From Myxococcales bacterium (lineage in GTDB: Bacteria; Myxococcota_A; Bradymonadia; UBA7976; UBA1532): DNA of 64,000 bases. This document shows, piece after piece, positions 25,563 to 35,244 of the stretch. The translations under genes were made by a program, and so were the position numbers. The stretch covers positions 1-64,000 of the forward strand of contig JACKDL010000023.1 of NCBI GenBank assembly GCA_020633555.1. Reading direction: 5' to 3'. Position 1 is the first letter of the stretch; each line of letters begins with the position of its first letter. Below the pieces are notes generated by a model. The model saw only the letters and a list, made by a program, of their open reading frames with translations. It ran no database searches and had not been told where the DNA came from.

Positions 25563-28559
25563 CTAGCGCAGGAGGGTGGCGCCTTCCACCAGGACCTTGG
25601 TGTGGCGGCCTTCGGCCAGGACCTCGGGGTCGCCCAGGACCACCAGGTGGTCTTTGGCGCGGCTGATGGCCACGTTCACCAGGTTCACCCGCTGATCGAT
25701 GAAGCGCAGGCTCTGGGTGCGGGTGACCACCGTGCTGAAGAGGACGACCGTGCGCTCGCCGCCTTGGAAGCGGTGGACGGTGCCGGTGGCGACGCCGCCT
25801 TGCTCGCCGTGGGGGATGCCCAGCTCGCGCAGGGCCAGGCGCAGGGCGTCGAGCTGGGCGGCGTAGGGGGTGATGACGGCCACCTCGTCGGGGGGGACGC
25901 CGCCGCGGCCCAGGTGGTTGAGCACGGTCAGGGTGGCGCGGATCTCGGCCTCGTTGATCCAGCTCCCGCGCACGCGGGTCTGCTGGCCGCGCACGGGGGC
26001 CAGGACCACCGGGGCGCTCAGCAGGGGGACGAACTGGGCCAGGCTGCGCGGCGGGGTGTGCACGTGCAGGCGGTAGCCGCACAGGCGATCGCTCAGGGCG
26101 ATGATCTCGGGCTGGCAGCGGAAGTGGTCGGTGAGGGCCAGGCGCTGGTCGCCCACGGCCTGATCGGCCAGGGCCTGGGCGCTGGCGCCGGCCAGGGCGG
26201 CGATCCGGAAGGGGCCGAGCTGTTCGGGGGTGAGCGTGAGCTGGGCCTGGCGCTGCGCGCGCTTCTCGTCGGTGGGGGTGAGCTGCACCACCGGCTCGAG
26301 CTGGTTCACGTCGCCCAACACCAGGGCCCGGTGGGCCCGCATGAGGCCCGAGACGGCATAGGCGGGGTGGCACTGGCCGGCCTCGTCGATGACCACTCGG
26401 TCCAGGCAGGCGGCCTGCGGCGGGAAGGTGTTGCCCAGGGAGAGCAGGGTGCAGCCCCACACGGGGAACAGGCGGCGCAGCCAGGTCTCGACGTCGGGGC
26501 TCTGCTCGAACAGGCGGCGCAGGCTGCGGGCCTCCAGGGCCACGGCCAGGGCCCGGGCCACCACGGGGCGCAGGGTGTCGGCGCGGGCCACGGCCCAGCG
26601 CTCGCGCACCATCAGCGCGCGCTCGTGGACGGCGTGGGCCAGGCCGTTGATCTCGCCCTGATCCGCCGGGGGCGGGGCGTCGGCCACCAGGGCGGCCAGG
26701 TCGTCGCGCTCGGCCTCCAGGGCGCGGCGGCGGTGGGCGGCCTTGTGGGCGGCCTTCTGGCGCACCAGGCGGTCCTGCAGGGCCTCCAGCGCGGTCAGGG
26801 CCTCGGCGACGGCGTTCTCCCAGGCGTCCACCCGCTCGTCGATGGGCTGGCTGGCGCTCACGGTGGGGGGCAGGCCCAGCTCGAAGACGCCGTCCACGGC
26901 CTGCAGGGCCACCCGCAGCCGGGGCAGGGCCTTGGCCTCCAGCCGCCGCAGCCGCTTGGTGGCCTCGGCCAGCGCGCCCAGATCGCCGGGCACCAGGGCG
27001 TCCTGCATGAGCTCCAGCCGGCGCTGGACGCCGTGGGCGGCGTTCAGGGCTGCGCTCAACTCCGCGGGGCCCGGCGCGGCCCCGTCCACGGCGCCCGGGG
27101 GCAGCTCGGCCAGGCGCGCGGTGACCTTGGCGAGCTGGGCCCTGCGCTGGCGGTACTCGGTCTGCGGGCGGGTGCGCTCGGCCAGGGCGTCGGCGGCCAC
27201 CCGCAGGCGCGCCAGGGCGGCCTCGAAGGCCTCCTCGGCGTCGGCCTGGGCCCGCTGGCCGTCCAGCCAGGTGAGCACCCGCCCCAGGATGTCGGCGGTG
27301 ATCTGGCCCACCACGGGCTGGCTGCCCACCCGCAGGGCCACCGGCAGGCGGTCGCGGGGGATCTCGTCGGCCAGCGGGTCGATGGCGTTGTCCACCGCCC
27401 GGTTGTTGGTGCTGGTGACCACGGTGATGTCGTCGCCCATGGCGGAGCCGTCGGCCAGGGCCAGCGCCCGCGTGGCCAGGCTGTGGGCGGCCAGGGCGCC
27501 GATGAGCTCGGTCTTGCCGGTGCCGGGTGGGCCCTGCGCGGCGGTCAGGGTGGTGCCCAGGGCGCGCTCCACCACGGCCCGCTGGGTGGCGGTGAGCCCC
27601 CGCGGGTGTTGCACGGCCGCCAGGCCGTGCCAGCCGGGCTCGGGGGGGCGCTGGCCCAGGTAGCTCCACAGGGCGGTGCCCTCGCCCCACGGCGCCCGCC
27701 CGGGGGGGCGCCGCAGCAGCTCGGCCAGGTCGCGCTGCAGGTGCCAGGTGGCGAAGGCGGCGCTGCCGTCGTACAGCAGGCCCACGGGGTAGACCTTGGC
27801 GCCGCGCTCGGGCAGCCGGCGCTTGATGGCGGCCACCAGCCGCGTCATCTGCTCGGCGGCCGGCGCGCTCGTGGGCAGCTCCGGGCCGTCGGGATCCAGG
27901 CAGGCCAGCACGGCCGCCACCGTCGCCCGGGCGCGGCCCTCGGCGGGCAGCTCGTCCAGCGTCTCCAGCAGGGTCGCCAGCTCCTCGTCGGTGACGCCCA
28001 GCGTGCGGGTGAGCAGCAGCGGGTCGAGCGAGAACGGGGGCTCGTCGTCGGCCGGTGGCTCGGCCGCCAGCCGCAGGGTGGTGGGCAGCGGCGGCAGCTT
28101 GCCCGCCTTGCGATCGCTGTAGCCCGGCGGCTTCCACAGGGTGTCGGCCGCCGTCTGAAAGCCCACCTCCACCGGGAAGCGCAGCAGGGGGGCCAGCTCG
28201 CCGCGGCGCTCGAAGTGCACCACGGGCCAGCCCACGAACCAGGCGGCCTGGGCCTGCTCGGGGCGGCCGCGGGCGGCGGCGAACTCGGCCTGGTAGCGGC
28301 CCTTCAGCCAGCGCTCGAAGAAGGCGGCGGCGGGGGGATCGAAGGGGCCCAGCCAGCGGGGCTCGGCCCGGGTCAGCAGGGTCAGCGCCCGGTCCAGCCG
28401 CATGTAGGGCAGCCCGTCGCCCGGGTCGCGCAGGTCGATGGGCGGCATGCGCGTGGGCGGCTGCCGCGCCACCGGGCGGGCGTTCAGCGCCTCCTCCTGG
28501 CGCACGCAGGCGAGCCAGTAGCGCAGGACCTGCTGGGCCTGGTTGGGGTCGAGGGCCAT
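25563..28559 (-). CDS. Superfamily 1 (UPF1/DNA2-like) helicase
   Basis: A 998-residue helicase. Walker A GPPGTGKT is at 343-350, the DEAG box VVIDEAGQCH near residue 723, motif III LVLGDVNQLEP, and motif VI in VNVAISRAKDHLVVLG, preceded by GTVHRFQGGER. This is the AAA_11/AAA_12 arrangement of SF1B 5'-3' helicases. An N-terminal 320-residue domain has no match I recognise. Between motifs Ia and II lies a coiled-coil-rich insert of about 300 residues (about 420-690). No nuclease or phospholipase-D domain is fused, and no phage or restriction genes adjoin, so a defence role is not supported beyond the family resemblance. Confidence 0.85.
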   Translation of the reverse strand: MALDPNQAQQVLRYWLACVRQEEALNARPVARQPPTRMPPIDLRDPGDGLPYMRLDRALTLLTRAEPRWLGPFDPPAAAFFERWLKGRYQAEFAAARGRPEQAQAAWFVGWPVVHFERRGELAPLLRFPVEVGFQTAADTLWKPPGYSDRKAGKLPPLPTTLRLAAEPPADDEPPFSLDPLLLTRTLGVTDEELATLLETLDELPAEGRARATVAAVLACLDPDGPELPTSAPAAEQMTRLVAAIKRRLPERGAKVYPVGLLYDGSAAFATWHLQRDLAELLRRPPGRAPWGEGTALWSYLGQRPPEPGWHGLAAVQHPRGLTATQRAVVERALGTTLTAAQGPPGTGKTELIGALAAHSLATRALALADGSAMGDDITVVTSTNNRAVDNAIDPLADEIPRDRLPVALRVGSQPVVGQITADILGRVLTWLDGQRAQADAEEAFEAALARLRVAADALAERTRPQTEYRQRRAQLAKVTARLAELPPGAVDGAAPGPAELSAALNAAHGVQRRLELMQDALVPGDLGALAEATKRLRRLEAKALPRLRVALQAVDGVFELGLPPTVSASQPIDERVDAWENAVAEALTALEALQDRLVRQKAAHKAAHRRRALEAERDDLAALVADAPPPADQGEINGLAHAVHERALMVRERWAVARADTLRPVVARALAVALEARSLRRLFEQSPDVETWLRRLFPVWGCTLLSLGNTFPPQAACLDRVVIDEAGQCHPAYAVSGLMRAHRALVLGDVNQLEPVVQLTPTDEKRAQRQAQLTLTPEQLGPFRIAALAGASAQALADQAVGDQRLALTDHFRCQPEIIALSDRLCGYRLHVHTPPRSLAQFVPLLSAPVVLAPVRGQQTRVRGSWINEAEIRATLTVLNHLGRGGVPPDEVAVITPYAAQLDALRLALRELGIPHGEQGGVATGTVHRFQGGERTVVLFSTVVTRTQSLRFIDQRVNLVNVAISRAKDHLVVLGDPEVLAEGRHTKVLVEGATLLR

Positions 28560-28621
28560 CGGCGCAGCCTACACGGTGGGCGGGCGGGGATCAGCGGCCG
28601 CGACGCGCCGCCCCGCGGCGG

Positions 28622-29173
28622 CTACTCGCAGCGCTCGGGGTGGGCCGCGAAGTCGTTGATGTCGTTGCGCATGGTGCGGGCCTGCTGCTCGCCCACGCAG
28701 GCCCAGCGATCCAACTCCACGGTGCGGCAGGCGGCCTTGCACTCATCGGGCACTCGGTAGAGCGGCTTGCCGGCCCACTCGGCCAGCGGCGTGTTCAAGC
28801 CGTCCAGCTCACAGGCCGCGTCGCACAGGGCCTCGTTGTCCTCGCACAGGCGGCTGAAGGCGGTGGGGGTGTTGCGCTCCCAGAAGTCGGCGTACACCCC
28901 GTTGCCGTTGTCGCACTCCAGCTCGACGGTGCCCGGCTGGGCGGCGCAGTCCACTCGGCAGTAGCCCTCGAACATGGCCAGGTCCGCCGGCTGGTTGCCC
29001 CAGTTGCACTCGATGCGGGCGGCGTCGGTGAGGGTCTTGAAGCAGTCCACCGCCTCGGCACAGAAGCGGGCGCAGCGGTCACCCACGTTCGTGGCCGGGA
29101 ACGGCGCATCGAAGTCATGGGTGAGCGAGCACCCGCTCACGGCCCACAGGGCGACCAGCCACCAGGTTCGCAT
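28622..29173 (-). CDS. Cys-rich lipoprotein
   Basis: A 183-residue lipoprotein. MRTWWLVALWAVSGC forms the signal peptide with its lipobox. The mature part contains about 14 cysteines in a pattern such as CARFCAEAVDC, CRVDCAAQPG, CDAACELDG and CKAACRTVE, implying several disulfides in the envelope. No catalytic motif was seen. A GC-rich hairpin, CGCCGC-ccc-GCGGCG near 28603, separates it from the helicase. This type of small Cys-rich lipoprotein is frequent in Myxococcota; its role is unknown. Confidence 0.65.
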   Translation of the reverse strand: MRTWWLVALWAVSGCSLTHDFDAPFPATNVGDRCARFCAEAVDCFKTLTDAARIECNWGNQPADLAMFEGYCRVDCAAQPGTVELECDNGNGVYADFWERNTPTAFSRLCEDNEALCDAACELDGLNTPLAEWAGKPLYRVPDECKAACRTVELDRWACVGEQQARTMRNDINDFAAHPERCE

Positions 29174-29229
29174 CGGCGCCTCCTGCGGGGAAGGTACGGG
29201 CTGGCCCGCGCCGGGGTCCAGCCTGCCGG

Positions 29230-31596
29230 TCAGGGCGGCGGCGGGGGGGCGTCGCCGTCGGCGCCGTCGGGGTCCACCGGATCGGGGGTGTCGTCGCCGT
29301 CGCGGCTGCCCATCCCCGACCCGTCCAACACCGTGTCGTCGCTCCGGGCGGTGGCACCCTCCAGCGGCACCCGCGCGGCGATCTGCCAGTCCGCCAGCCC
29401 GGCCACCCGCACCTCGTTCAGGCCCACGCTGAGCACGGTGTCGTCCTGGAAGGCGCTGCGCTGCACCTGGGCCGGCCCGCAGGCGGCCTCGTCGGCGTCG
29501 CTGTGATCCACCTGCCCCAAGACCTGCAGGCCACCTTGGGCCGAGGCGGTGAGGAGCTGCAGGCCGTTGAAGGGCGTGTCGCCGCAGGTCTGCACGGGCA
29601 GCGCCAGGGCCCCCAGGCCGCTGGCCCAGCGCACGGCCAGGGGGTCGCTCAGCGCCGCCGAGCCCGCGCCCGCGTAGCTCACGCCGCCCAGCGCCCGGGC
29701 CCGATCGGGATCGCTCAGGTCGAACAGCTCCACCGCCAGGCCGGGGCCCGCGGCGCGCTCGTCGTCGGTCGTGACCTCACCGCCCAGGGCCGCCACGCTC
29801 AGCAGCAGGCCGTCGCCCAGGGGGTGCAGGAACTGCGGCGCGCCCTGCACGGGCAACGTCCCGCGCACCCGCGGCAGCCCCTCGGCCGGGCGCTCGATGA
29901 TCTGCAGATCGGTGTCGCCGCCAAAGGCCAGCAGGGCCCACTGGTCCACGAAGCGCACCGCGGTGGGATCCACGTTGGTGGCCGCCAGCTCGGCGAAGCC
30001 TTGCGGGCTGAGCCGGCCGATGGAGTTGCGCCCCAGCACGGTCAGGCGGTGGCCGCGGGTGAACTCCACGTCGGGGGCCGGCTCGCCGGGCGCGCGGGTC
30101 ACCACGTCGCCGTACTCGGGCGCCACCTCGACGATGGGATCGGGCACCTCGTCGCCCCGGTCGAAGCCGATGGTGCTCAGCACCTCCAGCCCATCGCCGG
30201 CGGCCCGCATGGCGAAGCGGTTCAAGAGCAGGCCCGGCACCGCGGATGAGCCGGCGTACTGCACCACCGGCCGCCCGTCGGGGTCGAGCACCGACGTGGA
30301 CAGGCGCAGATCGAAGCGGTGGATGATGGTGGCCTCGTTGTTGTCGGGCACCGCGTCGAACCAGTCCTTCTCCACCACGAAGCGCTGCCGGGTTGCCAGG
30401 TACAGGGCGTCGCCGGTGACGTACACCGCGCCGGGCTCGCTGATGACCGTCTCGGTCTCCAGGGGCCGGTCGCCGGCCATGGTCTGCGACACCACCGACA
30501 CGAAGCCGCGGCCGTCCTGCAGGTGGGCGTACCAGACGCTGTCGCAGTCCTCCAGCAGACCCGCCACGGTGCGCTCGTCGGCGGCCCCCGGCCGGCGCAC
30601 GTCGGTGGCCCCGGGCAGCCAGTCCGCCAGCGGGCGGCCGGTGAGGATCTGGATGTTGCGGTCCCGCAGGGCGTCGAAGGCGGCCCGCGCCACCTCGGGA
30701 TCGTTGCCGAAGGGCTCGGCCAGCTCGTCGGGCCAGAACTTCACGCCGCGCACCACAGGCGGCGGGAACTCCACCACCGTGTGCACCACCTGCTCGATGC
30801 GGCGGGCGGCCACGTAGCTGCCGTTCAGCTTCACGTCGCGGATCACGGTGGGCGCGGCGGGGTCGGTCAGGTCCACGGTCAGGATCCGCAGGGCCCGGTT
30901 GCTGCCGCTGGACAGGTCGCAGCCCACGCCGAAGGGGCACAGGCCACCGATGGCCGGGGGCGCCCCGTAGGGCCCGAACACCGCCGCCTCCTCCTGCAAA
31001 GGCAGCACCGCGGCGTCACGGTCCACGTAGATGACGGCGCGATCCCCGTCCACGAACAGGCTGCGCGCCCGGCCGCCGTCGATGCGCAGCACCGCCACCG
31101 GCCCGGCCTGATCCACAGGGGCCACCCGCACGATCTCCAGGCCCACGTCGGTGAGCACGTACAGCAGGCCGTCCTGCAGCTCGATGCGATCGGCCTCATC
31201 CACCGCGGCTTCCTGGCGGATGGCCCCGTCATCGCCCCGCTCAGCGCCCCCGGCGAAGTTGCCCCCGGCGCCCTCCCCGCCGCCCTGATCGGGATCGGGA
31301 TCGGGCTCCGGCTGGCTGGGCGCCCCCACGGCGTCCACCTCGTCGTCCAGCAGCAGCGGCCGCGGATCATGCGCCGCGCTGATGGCCAGGGCGTGGTTGC
31401 GCTTCAGCAGGTGCTCCATCTGCACCAGCGCGCGCGTGGCCAGCCGGCCACGCAGATCCTCGCAGCTCCCGGCCGGGCGCAGATCCTCCAGCGGCGTCTC
31501 CTGCTGCTCGGGGCCCGAGCTCGTGGCGTCCACGCAGCCCCACAGCCCGGTCGCCAGCGCCAAACCCGTCCAACCCGTCATCCGTCGAGTGGCCAT
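29230..31596 (-). CDS. Lipoprotein with a beta-propeller domain (Beta_propel/DUF2317-type)
   Basis: A 788-residue predicted lipoprotein: MATRRMTGWTGLALATGLWGC ends in a lipobox. After an acidic, Gly-rich linker comes AAVDEADRIELQDGLLYVLT, the start signature of secreted beta-propeller proteins (VDEADIVK-type), followed by repeated blade strands such as RARSLFVDGDRAVIYVD and ALRILTVDLTDPAAPTVI. The C-terminus is an Asp/Pro tail. It probably lies on the cell surface. No enzyme motif was seen, so a binding role is the usual assumption. GGGGG occurs upstream of the ATG at 31596. The family name is from memory and should be checked. Confidence 0.7.
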   Translation of the reverse strand: MATRRMTGWTGLALATGLWGCVDATSSGPEQQETPLEDLRPAGSCEDLRGRLATRALVQMEHLLKRNHALAISAAHDPRPLLLDDEVDAVGAPSQPEPDPDPDQGGGEGAGGNFAGGAERGDDGAIRQEAAVDEADRIELQDGLLYVLTDVGLEIVRVAPVDQAGPVAVLRIDGGRARSLFVDGDRAVIYVDRDAAVLPLQEEAAVFGPYGAPPAIGGLCPFGVGCDLSSGSNRALRILTVDLTDPAAPTVIRDVKLNGSYVAARRIEQVVHTVVEFPPPVVRGVKFWPDELAEPFGNDPEVARAAFDALRDRNIQILTGRPLADWLPGATDVRRPGAADERTVAGLLEDCDSVWYAHLQDGRGFVSVVSQTMAGDRPLETETVISEPGAVYVTGDALYLATRQRFVVEKDWFDAVPDNNEATIIHRFDLRLSTSVLDPDGRPVVQYAGSSAVPGLLLNRFAMRAAGDGLEVLSTIGFDRGDEVPDPIVEVAPEYGDVVTRAPGEPAPDVEFTRGHRLTVLGRNSIGRLSPQGFAELAATNVDPTAVRFVDQWALLAFGGDTDLQIIERPAEGLPRVRGTLPVQGAPQFLHPLGDGLLLSVAALGGEVTTDDERAAGPGLAVELFDLSDPDRARALGGVSYAGAGSAALSDPLAVRWASGLGALALPVQTCGDTPFNGLQLLTASAQGGLQVLGQVDHSDADEAACGPAQVQRSAFQDDTVLSVGLNEVRVAGLADWQIAARVPLEGATARSDDTVLDGSGMGSRDGDDTPDPVDPDGADGDAPPPPP

Positions 31597-31726
31597 CCCA
31601 ACCCCCAGTTCATGCTCGGCGGAGGACGTCTGCAGGATCCGGGCCGAGACGTTCACGGGGGATCCGGCCGCCGCCGAGCGGCCCCAGCCTCGCAAATCTG
31701 ACGGCGCCGCGGCGAATTCCCGAGGA

Positions 31727-31755
31727 TTGACCCCTCGCCGGGCCGGCCGTAGCCT
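31727..31755 (+). promoter_or_regulatory. Sigma-70-like promoter of the TPR-membrane gene
   Basis: TTGACC (31727-31732) and TAGCCT (31750-31755) with a 17-base spacer, ending 33 bases before the start at 31789. This is the clearest promoter in the window. Confidence 0.65.
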
Positions 31756-31788
31756 CCACAGCGTCACCTGCAGTTCAAGGGGGGCCCC

Positions 31789-32520
31789 ATGCGCGCCACC
31801 GCGCTCACCGTCTGCTGTCTGCTCGCCGCCGGGCCGGCCCTCGCCGCGCCCACGGCCGATGAGCAGGCCGCCGCGGCGAAGTACTATGACGCGGGGGTCA
31901 CCCTCTTCAAGGCCAAGGACTACCAGGGGGCCATCGTGGAGTTCACGAAGGCCTACCGCATCGATCCCAGCCCCACCCTGGTGTTCAACATGGCCCGCGC
32001 CTTCGAAGAGATGAAGCGCTTCGGGCCGGCCAAGGAGTTCTACCAGCGCTACCTGGAGCTCTCGCCCAAGGCCAAGGACCGGCCCCAGGTCGAGGCCACC
32101 ATCGCGGCGCTGGGTCACCTGGAGGCCCAGGAGGCCAGGCCCCTGCCGGCGCCGGCCGGCCCGCAGGACCCCCTGGCGGTGAACAACAAGCAGCCCGTCC
32201 AGGCTGCCGGCGGCGGCGCGCCCTGGGGCTGGATCGCCGTGGGCGTGGGCGTGGCGGCCCTGGGCGGCTTCGCGGCCTTCGGCACCCTGGCCAACGAGCA
32301 GGCCGACAAGCTCGACGACCTGGCGAAGGATCCCCGCCGCACCGAGGCGGCCTGGAACGACACCCAGGACAAGGGCGCGGGCTACGCCCTGGGGGCCGAC
32401 ATCATGCTCGGCGTGGGGCTGGTGGCCGTGGCCACCGGCGTCACCCTGCTCATCCTCGACACCGGCGACACCCAGGTGGGCGTCGGCCCCGGCGGCCTGG
32501 GGGTCCAGGCCCGGTTCTAG
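31789..32520 (+). CDS. Exported TPR protein with two C-terminal membrane segments
   Basis: A 243-residue protein with the signal peptide MRATALTVCCLLAAGPALA. Two TPR units, YYDAGVTLFKAKDYQGAIVEF and TLVFNMARAFEEMKRFGPAK, follow. A Pro/Ala linker leads to two hydrophobic segments, GWIAVGVGVAALGGFAAFG and IMLGVGLVAVATGVTLLIL. The architecture (TPR outside, membrane anchors) recurs across Myxococcota. Function unknown; it probably scaffolds an envelope complex. It has its own promoter and converges with the amidohydrolase gene 7 bases away. Confidence 0.7.
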   Translation: MRATALTVCCLLAAGPALAAPTADEQAAAAKYYDAGVTLFKAKDYQGAIVEFTKAYRIDPSPTLVFNMARAFEEMKRFGPAKEFYQRYLELSPKAKDRPQVEATIAALGHLEAQEARPLPAPAGPQDPLAVNNKQPVQAAGGGAPWGWIAVGVGVAALGGFAAFGTLANEQADKLDDLAKDPRRTEAAWNDTQDKGAGYALGADIMLGVGLVAVATGVTLLILDTGDTQVGVGPGGLGVQARF

Positions 32521-32527
32521 GGAGGGC

Positions 32528-34291
32528 TCAGCGCCCCAGGCGCACCAGCGTGCCCGGCCGCGCGGGCAGCAGCTTGTCGTCCGCCAGGATCTGCTCCCCC
32601 TTCACGAAGGTGGCCTTGTAGCCGTGGGCGTCCTGCATCAGCCGGCGGCCGCCGGCGGGCAGGTCCTGCACCATCCGCGGGCGGTCCAGGGTCAGCCCCT
32701 GGTGATCGATGATGTTCAGATCCGCCCGCAGCCCCACCTTGATGCGCCCGCGGTCCGTCAGCCCGATGTGATCGGCGCCGTCGGCGGTGAGGAGCTGCAC
32801 CACGCGGGGCAGGGGCAGCCGGCCGCGCTCGCGGTCACGGGTCCAGTAGCTCATGAGGAAGGTGGGGAAGCTGGCGTCGCAGATGGTGCCCACGTGGGCC
32901 CCGCCGTCGCTCAGCCCGGGCAGCGCCAGCGGGTGCTCCAGCATGGCCTGCACGTCGTCCAGGTTGCCGTTGGCGTAGTTGAACACCGGGAAGTACAGCA
33001 GCTCCCGGCCCTCATCCATGAGCATGGCGTCCAGCAGCACCTCGAGCACCGGCTTCTTCTCGGCGTAGGCCTGGGCCAGCAGGCTCTGCTTCAGCGAGGG
33101 CTCGTAGTTGAACTCGGGCGTGAAGCGGAACAGCCGCGCGGCCACGAAGTCGATGTTGGCCAGGAAGTCATCGACCATGGGCGGCAGGTTGCTGCCGTCG
33201 CCGGTCATCCGATCGGGCTTCTCGCTCAGCAGCCGCGCGCGCACCTCGGGCTTGCTCAGCTCGGCCACCTGCTCGGCCAGCGGCCGCTTGGCGATGGCCT
33301 TGTAGGTGGGGTGCCCGATGAAGGGGTGGAAGGTGGCCTGCAGCCCCAGCAGCACGCCGATGCCCCGCGCGCCCACCTGCAGCCGGATGGGGAAGCCCTC
33401 GGCGGTGGCCTGCTCGGCCCGGCGCATGATCTTGCGCCACTGCTGGGTGTCGCGGTTGCGCTGGATGAGCGACACCGACATGCGCTTGCCCTTGCCGGCC
33501 CGCGCCATGGCCTCGAGCACGTCGAACTCCCGCTCGAACTCGCCCTTGCCGTCGTTGATGTCGAAGTCGCTGACCGCCTGCAGGGTGCCGTAGGGCAGCC
33601 CGTCCAGCGCCTCAGCGATGCCGGCCAGCTCGCGGGCGTCCGCCTCGCTGGCGGGCGTGGCGCTGCCGTCCACGCTGCGGTGGTTGTCGCTGCGGCCCGT
33701 GCTGAAGCCCACGGCGCCGGCCTCCAGGGCCTCGCGCACCAGCGCGCGCATGGCGGCGATGTCCGCGTCGGTGGCGGGCTCGTCGGCCAGGGCCCGGTCG
33801 CCCATGACGTAGACGCGCACGGCGTCGTGGGGCACGTGCAGGGCGTAGTCGATGGCCCGCGGCGTCTTCTCCAGGGCGTCCATGTACTCGGGGAAGCTCT
33901 CCCAGCCCCACTTGATGCCCTCGCTCAGGGCGGTGCCCGGGATGTCCTCGACCCCCTCCATGAGCTCGATGAGCCGCTGCCGGTCGCTCTTGCGGCACGG
34001 CGCGAAGCCCACCCCGCAGCTCCCCAGCACCGCCGTGGTGACCCCGTGGTAGCAGCTCGGCGCGAGCTGGTCGTCCCACGAGATCTGCCCGTCGTAGTGG
34101 GTGTGGATGTCCACGAAGCCCGGGGTGACGAGGTGGCCCGTGGCGTCCACGGTGCGGGCGGCGTCGCCCGCCAGGTCCGGCCCGATGGCCGCGATCCGGC
34201 CGTCCTTGATGCCGATGTCGGCCACGAACGGCTCGCCCCCGTCGCCGTCCACGATGGTCCCGCCCACGATCTTGGTGTCGAACTGCGCCAT
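32528..34291 (-). CDS. N-acyl-D-amino-acid deacylase-family amidohydrolase
   Basis: A 587-residue metal-dependent amidohydrolase. The metal site starts at DIHTHYDGQ (HxH), and a distal Asp is in LSDGGAHVG. The N-terminal strand region IVGGTIVDGDGGEP and ADIGIKDGRIAAIGP are typical of D-aminoacylase/dihydroorotase-like enzymes. The long middle region with GSSNHR-like substrate loops fits the D-aminoacylase family, so the reaction is probably hydrolysis of N-acyl-D-amino acids. The start at 34291 was chosen because GAGGGGG lies upstream; a longer frame starts at 34339. Substrate not established. Confidence 0.8.
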   Translation of the reverse strand: MAQFDTKIVGGTIVDGDGGEPFVADIGIKDGRIAAIGPDLAGDAARTVDATGHLVTPGFVDIHTHYDGQISWDDQLAPSCYHGVTTAVLGSCGVGFAPCRKSDRQRLIELMEGVEDIPGTALSEGIKWGWESFPEYMDALEKTPRAIDYALHVPHDAVRVYVMGDRALADEPATDADIAAMRALVREALEAGAVGFSTGRSDNHRSVDGSATPASEADARELAGIAEALDGLPYGTLQAVSDFDINDGKGEFEREFDVLEAMARAGKGKRMSVSLIQRNRDTQQWRKIMRRAEQATAEGFPIRLQVGARGIGVLLGLQATFHPFIGHPTYKAIAKRPLAEQVAELSKPEVRARLLSEKPDRMTGDGSNLPPMVDDFLANIDFVAARLFRFTPEFNYEPSLKQSLLAQAYAEKKPVLEVLLDAMLMDEGRELLYFPVFNYANGNLDDVQAMLEHPLALPGLSDGGAHVGTICDASFPTFLMSYWTRDRERGRLPLPRVVQLLTADGADHIGLTDRGRIKVGLRADLNIIDHQGLTLDRPRMVQDLPAGGRRLMQDAHGYKATFVKGEQILADDKLLPARPGTLVRLGR

Positions 34292-34423
34292 GTCGGCCGC
34301 GCCCCCTCGGTGCTGCAGGTTGTCGGTGTGCCCCGGCAAGATGGCAGGTGGGGCGCGCGCCGTCCAACGTCAGGGGGCACCGGCGCGCTTGACGGGCCCC
34401 GCGCCACCCCACAGCCTGCGCCC

Positions 34424-35230
34424 ATGACCCCACCCGCCTACACCGAAGAGCTGTCCGTCGCCCTGCGCCTGGCCGAAGAGGCGGCCGCGATCATCCGCGC
34501 CGTCTACGCCACCGGCGACTTCACCGTGGACCGCAAGGCCGACGGCTCGCCGGTGACCGTGGCCGATCAGCGGGCCGACGCCCACATCGTGGCGGGCCTG
34601 CGCGCCGCCTTCCCCGCCGACGCCGTGCTCAGCGAGGAGGCGCCCTTCGCCGACGCCCCCGACGCCCACCGCCTGTGGATGGTGGATCCCCTGGACGGCA
34701 CCCGGGACTTCGCCGGCCGCACCGGCGACTTCGCGGTGATGATCGGCCTGTGCGTGGCCCACCGGCCCGTACTGGGCGTGGTGGCCGCCCCCGCGCTGCG
34801 CCGGACGTGGGCGGGCGTGGTGGGCCACGGCGCCTTCGAGCGCGGCCCCGATGGGGGCGACCGGCCCCTGAGGCTGGCCGTGCCGGGGCCGGTGCCGCGG
34901 GTGCTGGCCAGCCGCAACCACCCGCCCCCCGATCTGGTGACCGTGCTGGATCAGCTCGGCGCCTACCGCCTGGCGCAGCGGGGCAGCGTGGGCCTGAAGA
35001 TCGGCCTCATCGGCGCGGGCGAGGCCGACGTCTACTACCACCCGGCGCCGGGCACGAGCCTGTGGGACTGCTGCGCGCCGCAGGCGATCATGGTGGCTGC
35101 CGGCGGCCGCTTCGCCCGGGCCGACGGCACGCCGGTGGCCTATGGCCAGCCCACGGTCACCGACAACCCGCAGGGGCTGCTGGCGGGTCACCCGGCCCTG
35201 TTCGAGCGATTCTTGAGGCTGCGGGGCTGA
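34424..35230 (+). CDS. Inositol-monophosphatase-family phosphatase (CysQ/HisN/SuhB-like)
   Basis: A 268-residue metal-dependent phosphatase. The family motifs are present: LSEEAPF (motif with the metal-binding Glu) and MVDPLDGTRDFAGRTGDF, the DPLDGT signature. WDCCAPQAIMVAAGG matches the C-terminal motif WDxAAG, here WDCCAPQ. The 3'-phosphoadenosine, inositol-phosphate and histidinol-phosphate members share this fold; the TRDFAG continuation resembles CysQ, but no biosynthetic neighbour settles it. It diverges from the amidohydrolase. Confidence 0.75.
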   Translation: MTPPAYTEELSVALRLAEEAAAIIRAVYATGDFTVDRKADGSPVTVADQRADAHIVAGLRAAFPADAVLSEEAPFADAPDAHRLWMVDPLDGTRDFAGRTGDFAVMIGLCVAHRPVLGVVAAPALRRTWAGVVGHGAFERGPDGGDRPLRLAVPGPVPRVLASRNHPPPDLVTVLDQLGAYRLAQRGSVGLKIGLIGAGEADVYYHPAPGTSLWDCCAPQAIMVAAGGRFARADGTPVAYGQPTVTDNPQGLLAGHPALFERFLRLRG

Positions 35231-35244
35231 AGAGGCGACGGCGC

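Noticed and set aside
25273..25566. 97-codon frame in the gene-free interval after parE
   Set aside because: It runs through both large inverted repeats and ends inside the helicase stop region; its residues mirror the palindromes rather than a protein.
25287..28760. A very long open frame (1157 codons) on the plus strand
   Set aside because: It is antisense to the helicase gene, whose motifs are complete. In DNA this GC-rich, long shadow frames are expected; its product is Ala/Gly/His/Gln-rich with no domain.
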